Shown piece by piece: positions 16,398 through 27,100 of a stretch of DNA of 64,000 bases. Made by a program: the position numbers and the translations under genes. The stretch comes from Haematococcus lacustris (lineage: Eukaryota > Chlorophyta > Chlorophyceae > Chlamydomonadales > Haematococcaceae), in NCBI GenBank assembly GCA_030144725.1, contig JASKMD010000031.1:11027229-11091228 (forward strand), in the 5' to 3' direction. Numbering within the stretch: position 1 is the first letter of the stretch; every line of letters starts with the position of its first letter. The notes under the pieces are model-generated. The model did not search any database, was not told where the DNA came from, and saw only the letters and a list, made by a program, of their open reading frames with translations.

Positions 16398-19245
16398 TCA
16401 CCACCACCAGCAGCGTCAGCACTGGAAGCGCCTGTAGCAGCAGCATCACCAGCAGGAGCAACTGATACGCCTGAGGCTACCATAGTGGCAAAGGCAGCGG
16501 TGACAGTTGAACCAGCAACAGCAGAGTCCGGGCTGGGACCATCAGGGGCAGCAGGAGGGGCCAACGCTGGAGGACATGTAGCACGGGGGTTCAATGTGGG
16601 GAGAGGGGGAGGAGGGCCTGCAGGAGTGCTGACTGGCTCTGTGGCCCAGGACTTGGTGCAGGCCATTCAGGTGCGGCTGCTGCCTAGCCCTTTTCCAAGC
16701 CGCACGCTCACTCCCACATTCACAACTTCATGGCATTCGCCAATACAACACATTATCACACACTGACACACTGCCACACAACCCACATGTGTACAGCTCG
16801 CACATTGTCACACAACCCACTGCGACACGACCCACAAGCCTGGCCCATTGTCACACAATCCACAACACCAATGACAGCCCCCTTGTCCCTCACTAGGGCC
16901 TCCATTTGAGCCGGACCACCAGGGACCACTAGTGGCCGCTAGCGGGAATACTAGGGACCGCTAGTGGGCACTAGTCGCCCGACTCAAGTGGTGTTAATGG
17001 GCTGTTGGAGTATACCCAGTGCACATAGACATGGTGCATGAGTGCCTACCACCTACATCACTGCTTGACCCCTGAGGGCTATTGTGTAAAGTTGGCTGAT
17101 AGCAGCTCAACAAAGGGGGGCACGCATCACTGTGCCTCAGCAGGCTGTTGCTGCTGCTGCTGCTTCTGGGCCTTGGGTGGGTTATGACAGCCCGCTGGTG
17201 TACACGCCCGCTGCCGCCTCTGCTGCTGCAGACAGTGGCAGCCAGGTGCCGTGCGCTCCAGACCTGCCGTGCCCGCCTCACTCTGGATGTGTGGGTGCTG
17301 CTGAGCGGTGGCAGGGCGGTGGTGATGCTGGACTACTGCCTGGGCCTGCAGCTGCGGGATTGCCTGGCCCTTGCTGCGGCTGTGAACAGGGCAGTGGCGG
17401 GGCAGGCTGGGAGTGACCTGCGTGAGTGAGAGAAGGTGGGGTGCCTGGGGTGCAGGTGTGACTGGGGAAACTGAGGAGAAGCGGCTGGTGCCATCAAATG
17501 TCAGGTGGTTGAGGTGGTTGATGTAGGAGTTTGCCCAGCGAGGTGAGGGTGGGGGCGGGGGTGGGGGCGAGTTATGCCTGGTCGATTGATACTGCTGCAT
17601 ACCATCAGCTGTTTTGTGAGTATGGTGATGGTGGTGATGGTGGTGGTGCCATTTGAAGTACTCGCATGCGTGCCCTCCCCGCCCCTGCAGTGGTTACCTT
17701 GACGCATGAGGGCTGCTGCTACCTGGCCCACACCACTCTCCTGTGCCAGCACCTGCAGCGCCTCACACAGGGAGGCCCCCACCCCCTGCTGCTCCACTTC
17801 CCGCCCACACAGGCTGCTGCCAGCTCACTGCAGCCTCAGCTCCTGCAGGCTGCCGCAGCCCAGGTGGGACATCTGCCTCAGGCTCCTCCACTCACCGCCA
17901 GGCTGGACCCCACCCGGCATGCCACCCCTCAGCCCCTGCCCCGTCCCTGCCTCCCATCCCTCGCCCCTCTGGCCCCTCTTCTGACCTTGGTTTGGGGTGC
18001 AGTTGCTGACACCGGGCTGGGCCCCTCTGCATACCCTGCTGGCTGTCCTGTCCCCCTTGGGTTTAGTTTGTGTTTCCTGCACTACCTGGCTTGCAATCCT
18101 GTCCCACTTTTTTCCTTCTCTCCCTCCTGTCCCCCCTTACTGGACCACCCTGGCTGGCTCTCCTGTCCCCTCCTTTTCCCCTCCAGCTGGCTCTACCCCT
18201 GTCTTGGACTGTTGTCTGGCTCAGATCAGCTGTGACCCTGTCTTTGATGGGGTTCATGCCGGTGTGTGGGAGCGGGTGGCTCCATGCGGGTGGCCCGTTC
18301 TCACACCACCACCACCACAACCTCTCTGCACCTGCTCTTGCTCTCCAACACAGTATGGGTTTCGACCTCCTTCCCTGTCCTTCACCACACCTGCTCCGCC
18401 GCTGTCATTACTGGGGTTGAGGATGTGGTAGAGGGTGTGGGAGTGGGTCTCCTATGCTGACTCTGTACAGACTCTGTGTTGGCTCTGTACTGACTCTCTA
18501 CTGTTGCTCCCCTCACTGTGGTCCTGTTACCCAGGTGCTACTGGCCGGCCTGTCCAGCCTGGTGCAGGCTCTGCAGCCAGCCCTCCCCCAACACCCTCCA
18601 GCAACCAGCCTAGCACACGCCCTGCCCACCACCGGTCCAGCTTCCACCCAGCTTCCACCTACCTCCTGCACAGCCCTGGACCTAGGCGCCCTGCCGGACC
18701 TGCCGCCCATGCCCACCCTTAACGGCCTGTTGCTAGGCTACCCCTGTGTGTACGTGGTGGAGGGCAGCAGGGAGCAGGCGCAGCAGGCCGCCTCCACCCT
18801 CTCCTGCACACCTCTGGCTCTGCTCAAGCTCTTGGCCCCGCCACCCCAACAGCTCATGCAAGCCATGCAAGCCATGCAAGCGCGGGTGGGGGGGTGGGGC
18901 CCCTGGGAAGACCCAGCTGCGTCACTGATGGGGAGGAACAGGAAGAAGGGGGGCGGTGGTTGGGGCGGAGGGGGGAGTCAGCATGGGCCAGGGGGGCCGG
19001 ATCAGGGGGGTAGGGAGGGCACATCACTGCATGTGCTCAGTGCTTGCACCGTGCCTGTTGATCTGATGTCTCTCGGGCAAGCAATGCAAGGCCAGGAGCT
19101 GCTGCAGCAGCAGCAGGATATACAGCTGTTGGCTGCAACCTGGGCGCAGGACATGAGTGCAGCACTGGCTATGGGTGGGGGCGGCTGGGGCGAGGTGGTG
19201 TTCCAGGTTTTGGAAGTGCCACTTGGCTCCCCTGTTGCGTTATGA
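16398..19245 (+). CDS. DUF4504-like (C1orf74/UPF0739-type) conserved protein, start uncertain
   Basis: Function unknown. Exons joining in phase are about 16398-16670, 17232-17421, 17691-17863 and 18535-19245, ending at TGA. The first is Ala/Gly-rich and low-complexity, and ends SVAQDLVQAIQ, which runs on as TVAARCRALQTC. Core segments are DVWVLLSGGRAVVMLDYCL, VTLTHEGCCYLAHTTLLCQH and LNGLLLGYPCVYVVEG; the last resembles the GLLLGYPVVY signature I associate with DUF4504. The C-terminus WGEVVFQVLEVPLGSPVAL is strand-like. A Gly-rich insert (about 18890-19020) may be an unspliced intron or a disordered loop. A ZW10-like segment was considered for exon 3 and judged weaker. The first coding exon is not identified. 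Confidence 0.45.
16988..17102 (-). repeat. Dispersed ~95-bp repeat, copy 1
   Basis: The reverse complement closely matches 34968-35060 (AATAGCCCTCAGGGGTCA...ATGTAGGTGGTAGGCACTCA). A shorter, diverged copy of its start lies at 31055-31110. It is intronic here. It is probably a short non-autonomous element or a fragment of a larger repeat. Confidence 0.8.
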
Positions 19246-19495
19246 AGAATCTGCGCAGTCGCTGCTGGGGCACATAACCGTGTCGGACAGCAACCTTGTT
19301 CCATGTTAACTTGGGAATGTTGTGCTATGGTGCTGCAAAAAGCAATGGTGCTGCTAAAATGGTGCTGGGATTAAAACTTGTTAGAATGGTGCTTGTCACG
19401 GGAAACACACAAACGAAAAAGCGATCAGAGAGTGACTGCCATGCCGGCCGCAATCCTGTGCACCTTGGCCGCCACTGCTCCCTGCACCTGCTGCG

Positions 19496-21416
19496 ATGTC
19501 TCTCACCAAATGCTCTACTTCAATCTGCAGCACTAGCTCACCCCGCCCTGCACCCCGGCTAGTGCCAGCACCGCGAGTGGCCCAGCGAGTCCGCGGGTTC
19601 CGGAGACAACAGGAAGTGTCCCGAAGCGTGCGAGTACACTTTTTCAGATTCGGCAAGAATGGGGTGGACGCCGAGGGCGCTGGCATTGTGGGTAGCCAGG
19701 GGAGGGACGACTACAACTACGACGATGTCGAGCAGTACTTCAACTACATGGGCTTCTTAGCGGAGGAGGGCACATACGACAGGTGCGCGTGCACCACTTT
19801 CTAAACTTTCACCTTCCTCTCACTCAACTGCCAGCACCTACCTACCCATCTACGTTTTCTACGTTTGGTGCTCAGGATGGAAGCGTTGCTGGCGTCTGGG
19901 CTGCACCCTATTGACATCATCTTGATCCTGGCCTGCTCAGAAAACGACACCCCAAAGGTGCCGCCCTGGCAGCTTAACAGCATGGCAGCAGGGATGCAGC
20001 ATACAATCAAGGCAACTTTCGCAGTATCGAGCCGCAGCCGCAGTACCTAGCTGCAGCCGCAGCATCTTGCCGCTCCTGTCATTACTTAGCAGATGTATAG
20101 GTCCTGACTACTGCCTGTGGGCATTGTGACATGACTGTGAGTCACCTAGTCCTTATCGTTCATTCAAGGGGATGAGCAACTGAGATGTTCACGCTAAGTG
20201 AGCATGGACTGGCAGGCACAGCCTACAGCCCTCACCTACACTCCCACAGCCCCATGCAGCTTGGGATGCATCAAGCACCATGCGCCATTAATCAGCACCA
20301 GCACCCAGCAGCATTGTCTGTGTATACGCCAGGCAGTCGTCGACATGTGGTCAGCCAGACAGGCATTGGGTGGTCAGCCAGCAGTTGCCCAGCTGGGTGC
20401 TCGCAGTGTGGCAGGCAGGACCATGACTCCTGCCTTGTGTCCAGCCTATGCTTCAACAACCTTTATGCTTGCCTCAGTCATGGCTGCCTCTGCCTGCACT
20501 GCTGCCTATTTCCACTGCCCTCCCCGCTGCCTCCCCGCTGCCCTCCTCCCTCTGCTACCCTCTTTTGAGCCCGCCCTCCCCCACACTGCCCCCACCTGCT
20601 TCCTCCTGCTTCTCCTGCCCTGCTGCACCGCACCCCTGTGCAGCCAGTAGCACTGCCCTCCTGGCCTTGTTGTACTGCTACCCTGCCCCTGACTCATCTG
20701 GGTTCACCCTGCTGCAGTTTTGTTGGCCCCGTTGCACCTGGGTGCTGGCTGGGTGCCTTTCGCTCCCTCTACCCTCTAGCCTTGTCCCTGAATACTCACA
20801 AGTGATGCTGCTCTTGTAGTTTGGGCCCATACTGCCACCTCGTCACCCTTGCCTCACCACCCTCCCACTCAATCGCCATGCTGTCATGCCAGCTCACTTA
20901 CTGGCCCTTCCCTTGCTGCCCTACCCCTACAACCCTGTGGACCCCCCTGCCTGTACCCCTGCGCCGCTTCCCCTGTCCCCTCTTGCACCCAGTGCGCTTT
21001 GCTCCTGGGTGCAGCACAGCTGCCTCAGCTCATGTCCCTATCGACCGTCTGGGCCTGCCCCTTTGGTTGTGACTGTTGTCGCCTTTGCAGTCTAGAACAT
21101 GCCATTACCACCCTACACACACACCCTCACCCCCTTTCCCCACTCATGCCTTGACCACACACACACTCACGACGCAGTGCTGGTGTCGCTGCCCCGGTAC
21201 TCTGGGCCATGCCACCACCCGGCTGCCATGCTCCCTGCGGCAGCCCAACAATCTCCCTTGTGCTGACGTGGCGTGCAGATTGGGGAGATCCTGAGAGCAG
21301 GCGCTGATGTGCGTGCCAAGGGGCTGGACGGCCGCACCCCCTTGCAGATAGCCACCAAGCCGGAGGTTCTGAGCTTGCTCAAGGAGTACGAAGCCAAGGC
21401 TGCGGCTAAGGCATGA
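19496..21416 (+). CDS. LTD: LHCP translocation defect protein (LTD), chloroplast ankyrin protein
   Basis: Three exons (19496-19782, 19876-19957, 21279-21416) join in phase to 168 codons plus TGA. In plants LTD is a stromal protein that hands light-harvesting chlorophyll proteins from the envelope import machinery to the chloroplast SRP pathway. The Ser/Arg-rich, acid-poor first 50 residues suit a transit peptide. The conserved core DYNYDDVEQYFNYMGFLAEE, EALLASGLHPIDIILILACS and then IGEILRAGADVRAKGLDGRT follows the family closely, with one ankyrin repeat at the end. The ATG at 19496 is the first in frame before the basic transit-like stretch. Intron 2 is 1.3 kb. This gene places the organism among photosynthetic Viridiplantae. 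Confidence 0.93.
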
Positions 21417-22015
21417 AGTGGGGTGGGCGGGGGGTAGGCAGGCTGTTCGTTGTATCGAGTCAGGCGGGGACGGCACCATGTTGCTGACGCAGCTGAACAG
21501 GTGTAAAGCGCCAGGCGCATGCTGTGATAGGACCACAAAATGCAGAAAATGCATGGGATGGTTGTCACGGACATGCCCTGTGATTGCAACAGAGTTCCTG
21601 TCATTCGCGTCATAGAGTGGGAATGGAGGAAAACCTTACCTAGCTGAAACGGAAATAGTTATGTACATACGAGCAACCGTAGCTTGTAGCCAGTAAACGA
21701 CTGACGCGGAAACTGTGTCACACGTCTGTGTGTGGACAGTTCGGCACATTGGGCCAGAACAATCATGGTGCGTCGTGGTCAGGCACATGCCGTCAGACCG
21801 CTACACATGTCGCGAACAACGGGTCGAGGGTCAACACAAAGCCCCATTCGGCGCGCACATGCATCTGTACAGCATCCGCGTAGTCTTGCACTACTTGCTG
21901 CAGCGCCGGCCACCGGCATCCCTCCCGGACCAGCAGTTGCAGCCCACGGCGCACGCGAGGTAAGTCATCTGTAGCGTGGCTCACCAAGCGCTGGGCTAAA
22001 CTTCCGCATGCCGCC
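21417..22015. other. Intergenic, no gene recognised
   Basis: The 3' flank of LTD. No conserved coding segment was seen on either strand. Confidence 0.5.
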
Positions 22016-22837
22016 TCAAGCCGACTGGCAAGCTCGAGTTGCGCCCTGTCGCCGTCGGTTGGCTCTGTCCTTGCCTGCAGCCAATTTCGGCAGCTGCATG
22101 CTCAGGGCCCAACGCCGCCCGGAAGTCCCAATCCGGTGATTTGCGAAAAGCGTGTGTGCATGCGAAGTAAACAGGTTGGACCGCACCTGCTCGCAAGCTC
22201 GCGCTATTGACTGGAATGACTGCAGCGCCTGCACAAGCTGCGCGCTCTCTTGCTCTCGAGTGGCAGTACGCGCCTCGCGATCCAGTTTCTCAGCCCCGAC
22301 ACAGGCGTCTGCGTCTGCGTTGTCCTGGCCAATTCGCTCGCCACGTCTACTCGCGTTGCCACGTTTCGGCAGCCGGGTGGTCGCCATGCCTGCCGCCTGC
22401 ACACCTCGCCCATGGGCCGGAGGCCGGGAGTATCCCGGCATACCCTTGACGGCGGCCGGTGCGGCAATCTGCTGATTGACCCGTGGTGCAGGCACCGGCT
22501 GGGCCCTACTGACAGCCGAAGCTGTCTGAGGCTGAGGTTGGGCCGAGTGGGAGTCGAGCAGGGGGTCTTGATCAGGGTCGTCACCAGCCTCGGTCAGATC
22601 CCAAACAACAGGAGGCTGTGGTGCCGCAGCAGCGTAAAGTTGATGGGCGCCTTGCTTTGGGTGTGGTGCTGTCCCTGGCTTTGCAACCCTGGTGCTGGCC
22701 CGGACAGAGTGGGAGATGGAGGGAGGAGCAGCTGAGCTGGACCCACTGTGGGTGGGCTGGGCCCTTTGGCCTTCAATGGCAGCAGCAGCAGGTGGTGGGG
22801 TGTAATAAACACGCGGTGAAGGGAAGGGAGAAGGCAC
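22016..22837 (-). CDS. Unrecognised open frame, charged and low complexity
   Basis: A 273-codon - strand frame, Pro/Ala/Gln-rich in its first half with an acidic patch (VWDLTEAGDDPDQD) and Arg/Glu-rich in the second (EKLDREARTATREQESAQLV, probably helical). No family is recognised. It could be an independent hypothetical gene, or 3' exons of the - strand REV1 gene that ends about 1.3 kb upstream. A basic STRVAK motif also occurs in the outer transposase tail near 63936, probably by chance. Confidence 0.25.
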   Translation of the reverse strand: MPSPFPSPRVYYTPPPAAAAIEGQRAQPTHSGSSSAAPPSISHSVRASTRVAKPGTAPHPKQGAHQLYAAAAPQPPVVWDLTEAGDDPDQDPLLDSHSAQPQPQTASAVSRAQPVPAPRVNQQIAAPAAVKGMPGYSRPPAHGRGVQAAGMATTRLPKRGNASRRGERIGQDNADADACVGAEKLDREARTATREQESAQLVQALQSFQSIARACEQVRSNLFTSHAHTLFANHRIGTSGRRWALSMQLPKLAAGKDRANRRRQGATRACQSA

Positions 22838-24065
22838 ATAGTAAAGGTAAGGATGGCAGGGATGAGGGATGAGGGAGGGGAGGACTGTGAGAAAAGGGAG
22901 GGGTGAGGAGGCGAGGAGGTGGGGGGGTCATGGGCTGGCTGCTGTGTGAGGGAAAGCAACGAGCAGGCAGCATTCAGGAGCTGAGAGTTGCGTGAATTCC
23001 AATGCAAGCCTGATGGGAGGCAGTGATGTGAGCTGGTGTGTGAGTTGATTGCAAAGTTTGTGAGGGAGCGTGAGGAAAGCAGAGACAGCCTGGTGGGAGG
23101 AGTGCTATACTTCCCTACTCGCAGTCATTGCTGATGCTGATGACCTGTTGACGCTGATGACTAGTGCTGACCACACTAAGGGGTAGGCCGTCTTTGATCA
23201 GGGTGTCAGGGCCTTGTGAGTTTGCTGGCCGTTTGAGCATGCAAGCGCAAACACATGCAGACGTGTGTGCATGCAAGCACACAGGCCTCACCAGGTACAT
23301 GGGTTGCAGGGAAGGAGGTGACGAGCCCTGAGCGTCCAGGCATGGCAGGCCTACCAGGTGCACCGCGGCCCGGTCTAGACCCCGCGCCTGCCCTGCCCCG
23401 CCCCCTGGTTGAGGTCAACCTCAATGGCTGGCGTGGCATGGCCATTTGGGGCAGCTGTGCCGAGATTGAGGCTGCCATGTGCTGTGCTAATCCAGGGGCC
23501 TGGGGCCGGCTATGGGTTGGGGGTGCGGGTTGGGCTTGACGCTCTGAGCAGAGCAAGGGCAGCAGCAAGGCAGAGGCACAGTTAATGGCAGAGGCACACT
23601 GTGCAGACAACGACAAGGTCAGGGTCAGGGTCAGGTCAGGGTCAGGTAAGTAGTGGTATTGGTGTAGGCAGGAGGCAGGAGGCGTTTCTGGAGGCCAGAC
23701 CAAGCTACAGTGGTGTCAAGAAGGGTGACACTGCGCTCTAGGGCTATTTGAGGACATGTGCCCATGTTCCGCATGTGGGGAAGCTCAGCCCTGGTCAATG
23801 CCATGTCACAGGCCACACACAGTGAGTTGCACAAGTCGCGACCCGACAACCAACCTAGCGACGACCTAAGGATCAGACCACCTGGCGGAAGATTCGGCAA
23901 ACCACTGTGTAGGTATGGGCCTTCATGTACAGGGACATTTACATGTACGGGCAGACAGGCGGTATGAGGGCATATACAGGGCATGAGGGCGACAGGGACA
24001 AAAAACTAGGCCAAATGAGGGACAATCATCTGAAAGGGCTCACGGACTGAGCACCTCTAGCAAAG
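22838..24065. other. Region downstream of REV1; no exon confirmed
   Basis: If REV1 has a terminal exon encoding a REV7-binding C-terminal domain, it should lie here or further left on the - strand. I could not find a convincing one. A GGTCA repeat patch lies at 23608-23645. Confidence 0.35.
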
Positions 24066-24178
24066 TCAGACTCTGTACAGCCCAGGTGACCGTGACTGAG
24101 TCGCCCAGCTGGCCAGCTGTGGGTGTCGGGCACCTAGGCAGCTGGTCAGCAGCAGCGGGGCACAGCAGGGCAGCTCAC

Positions 24179-27100
24179 CATAGGCCGCCTCAATCTCCCG
24201 CCGCAGCTCCTCAGGCAGCTGGGCTAGCACTGTGAGGTCCAGCTGGCTGGCAGGGGGCAGGGCAGCCACCCTGCCTGCGCCCTGGCCCAGCCCCTGCCCA
24301 GAGCTTGTTGTGTGGTGGCCAGAGTGGCTAGCTGCCTCAGCCCCGGCTGCTGTAGCTGTGTGCATCTGCTGAGGAGCTGCTCTGCTCCGCTTGGGCAGCA
24401 CAAAGGCACCTAGGTCCCCTGCTGAATCTGGGACGTCGCAAACCTCTGAGAATAGCCGCTTCCCGTAGCCAGGGCCAGGGCCTGGGCCAGGGCCAGGGCC
24501 AGGGCTAGGGCCAGGGCCAGGGCTAGGGCTAGGGCTAGGGCCAGGGCCAGGCAGGCAGGGAGAATCAGGTAGGCAGGGAGGGGGATGAGGCCCAGGGGCT
24601 GGGGCTGCAGTGGCAGCCACCTCAGGCCCAGGGGGGGTCCCCGCAGCCATGGCCACCTCTGCCACCGCCACAGTCAGCTGCTGCTGCCCAGTCCTTCTCT
24701 GCAGCACAAGATCTAGCCAGTCTGTACCAGGGGCTGAGGTGGCAGGCTTTAACCCCTGCTGCTGCTGCCCCTGCCCTTGACGTCGCTGGCCCTGCCCTTG
24801 CTGCCCCTGCTGCCGCTGCCCCTGCTGCCCGTGCTGCCCGTGCTGCCCGTGCTGCCCGTGCTGCCCGTGCTGCCCGTGCTGCCCCTGCTGCCCCTGCTGC
24901 TTCAGCTCCAGCGGCTCCAGACACTCAATGTGTGGCAATGGCAGCAAAGTATGCGGCCTTACCTGCCCCCGCCCCTGCTGCTGCTGTCCCTGCTGCTGCC
25001 CCCGCTGCTGCAGTCCTTGCCCCTGGCCCTGCTGCTGCTGCTGCTGTGGGTCCAGGCCTCCATCCCCAGCCCCAGTTGCAGCGTCTGCCTGCCTGAACCT
25101 CACAGCGCCCCCTGCAGGGCTGGGTGCAGCGTGGGCTAAGGCTGCAGGCATGGCCCAGTAGGAGGGCTTGCTAGGGTCATAGCTGGAGGGCGGGGGGGCG
25201 GCAGCCTTGCTGGGGGCAGGGGCGGAGGGACGGGCGGAGAGAGCACCGCTGTCTGTGTCTAATCTCGACACCTGGGGCGATAGATAGGCAGGGCAGGGTG
25301 GTGGGCAGCAGGGCAGGGTGGTTGGCAGCAGGGCAGGGCGTCAACACTAGTGGGCAGCAGAGAAGCAAGGTGGGCGGGTGGGTCCACAGGAGACCTGTGG
25401 CGTGAAAACGGGCCATTGGCACCAGCCTGCTTCGTCCTACTCACCCCCACCATGCTCAACCCCAGGTCAGCCGGCCACCTCCCCCCCTACACCTTGAGCT
25501 CATACCTCAGCCTCCCTCAGCTCCCTCAGCTCAGCCTCCCCCACACCTTGAGCTCATACTTTGGCATACCCCCCCTCCGCCCTCTCACAACCCTTTCCCC
25601 GTTCCTTTGCCCTCCTCCCCACTGCCCTCCTCCCCCCTGCCCTCCTCCCCCTGCCCTCCTCCCCCTGCCCTCCTCCCCATGCCCTCCTCCCCCTGCCCTT
25701 CCTTCCCGCTCCCGAACCCACCCAGACGCCACCGCCCCCTCCCTCAAGCGCCAGCTCACCGTGATGCCCAGCCCTCGCATCTCCCCCGCAGCCACCCCCA
25801 TGGCCCGCATCAGCCCCCCTGCGGCCTCCAGCAGCTGGCCAGCGCTGGCGGTGAAGCGCGCGAGGGTCACACTCCGGCTCAGATTATCACACGGGCCGTG
25901 CCCCAAGGCCTTCCAAGGGGTGGGGGCGCCCTGCTGCCGCCTCTTGATCTGCATGGGGGCGGTATTTGGGGCGGGCATGAGAAGGGGGGAGGAGGAGGCG
26001 ACGCAGGTCATGTTCACAGCCACAGATCCCAAGCCATTCTGACATGGCCTGTGGCTGTGGAGGGGGAGGGGCCCAAACCCACCATCACTGAGTCTAGCCT
26101 TACAGCACCCACAGAGGCTGCCAACTGGATGTGTTTCAAGGCCCAGGTCTGAAGTCCGCAGGCTAGTTTTAGGTGGCAGAGTGAGGTGGCAGTGTGAGGT
26201 AACAGTGTGGTGTGGCAGAGTGAGGTGGCAGAGTGAGGTGGGAGGGGAAGAGGAGAGGAGGGAAGGGATGGGGATGGGGATGTGAGTTGCCATGGGCCTC
26301 ACCTTCAATGTCACTGTCTTGCCCTGCACGCCAGCTGTGGCCATGCGGGTCGCCACCTCCTGCGCCAGCTCTGCTAGGAAGCGCTCCGCATCCTCATAGC
26401 CTGCAGGCGGCAGTGCTGGCACCCTTCCGCTGCTGGGCCTCCCTGCGGCTGCTCCCTCACTGCTGCTGGGCCTCCCTGCGGCTGCCCGCCCTCTGTTGTC
26501 TTTTGTGAAGCTGCCTGAAGTGCGTACCCTGCATGAGGTTGTAGTAATCGTGAAGGCTAGCGTGGCAGGATGCTCGGGTGGCACACAGCAACACAAGGAC
26601 GACTGGGTGGGGCTGGGTGGCGGACATTGATACTCACTGTCGAAGCGGATGCCCCAATTTACTTCTGCCCCGACAGACTTGCGCGCTTTGGGAGGCTCCA
26701 CCTGTCGGTCATCGCGCCTGGCGCACGGGCCGCACAACGTGTCAAGGCCGCGCGTGCACGAGCCCACATAGAGGACAACCGTCCAACAGCTTGCGCGCAA
26801 CGCGGCTGCGGCGACGGGACTCACACTTTCCAAGGCTCTCTTACCCGTGAGCATGCGCCCAGAGAGCGGAGCCAGTCTTCTCGCCGAGGATGCGCTGCAG
26901 CTGCACTTTCGAACTCGACCACACCTGCGGCGACGCGGGGCGGTGGTCGCAGTCACAAACACTGACCGGCTTTTCCGAGCTCAGCCGTGGTGCACAGGCT
27001 GCCTGCGAAGTGTGACGAGAAAAGAGAGGCGGGGCCGCGCACCTGGCGGACGGTGGAGAGGTTCTTCTCCGCGAGCTTCTGCTGCTGCGCCCAGCCAACG

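Noticed and set aside
17691..17863. Exon resembling ZW10 (YLAHTTLLCQH)
   Set aside because: The neighbouring exons (GLLLGYPCVYVVEG, short C-terminal strands) do not fit ZW10; DUF4504-like fits better.
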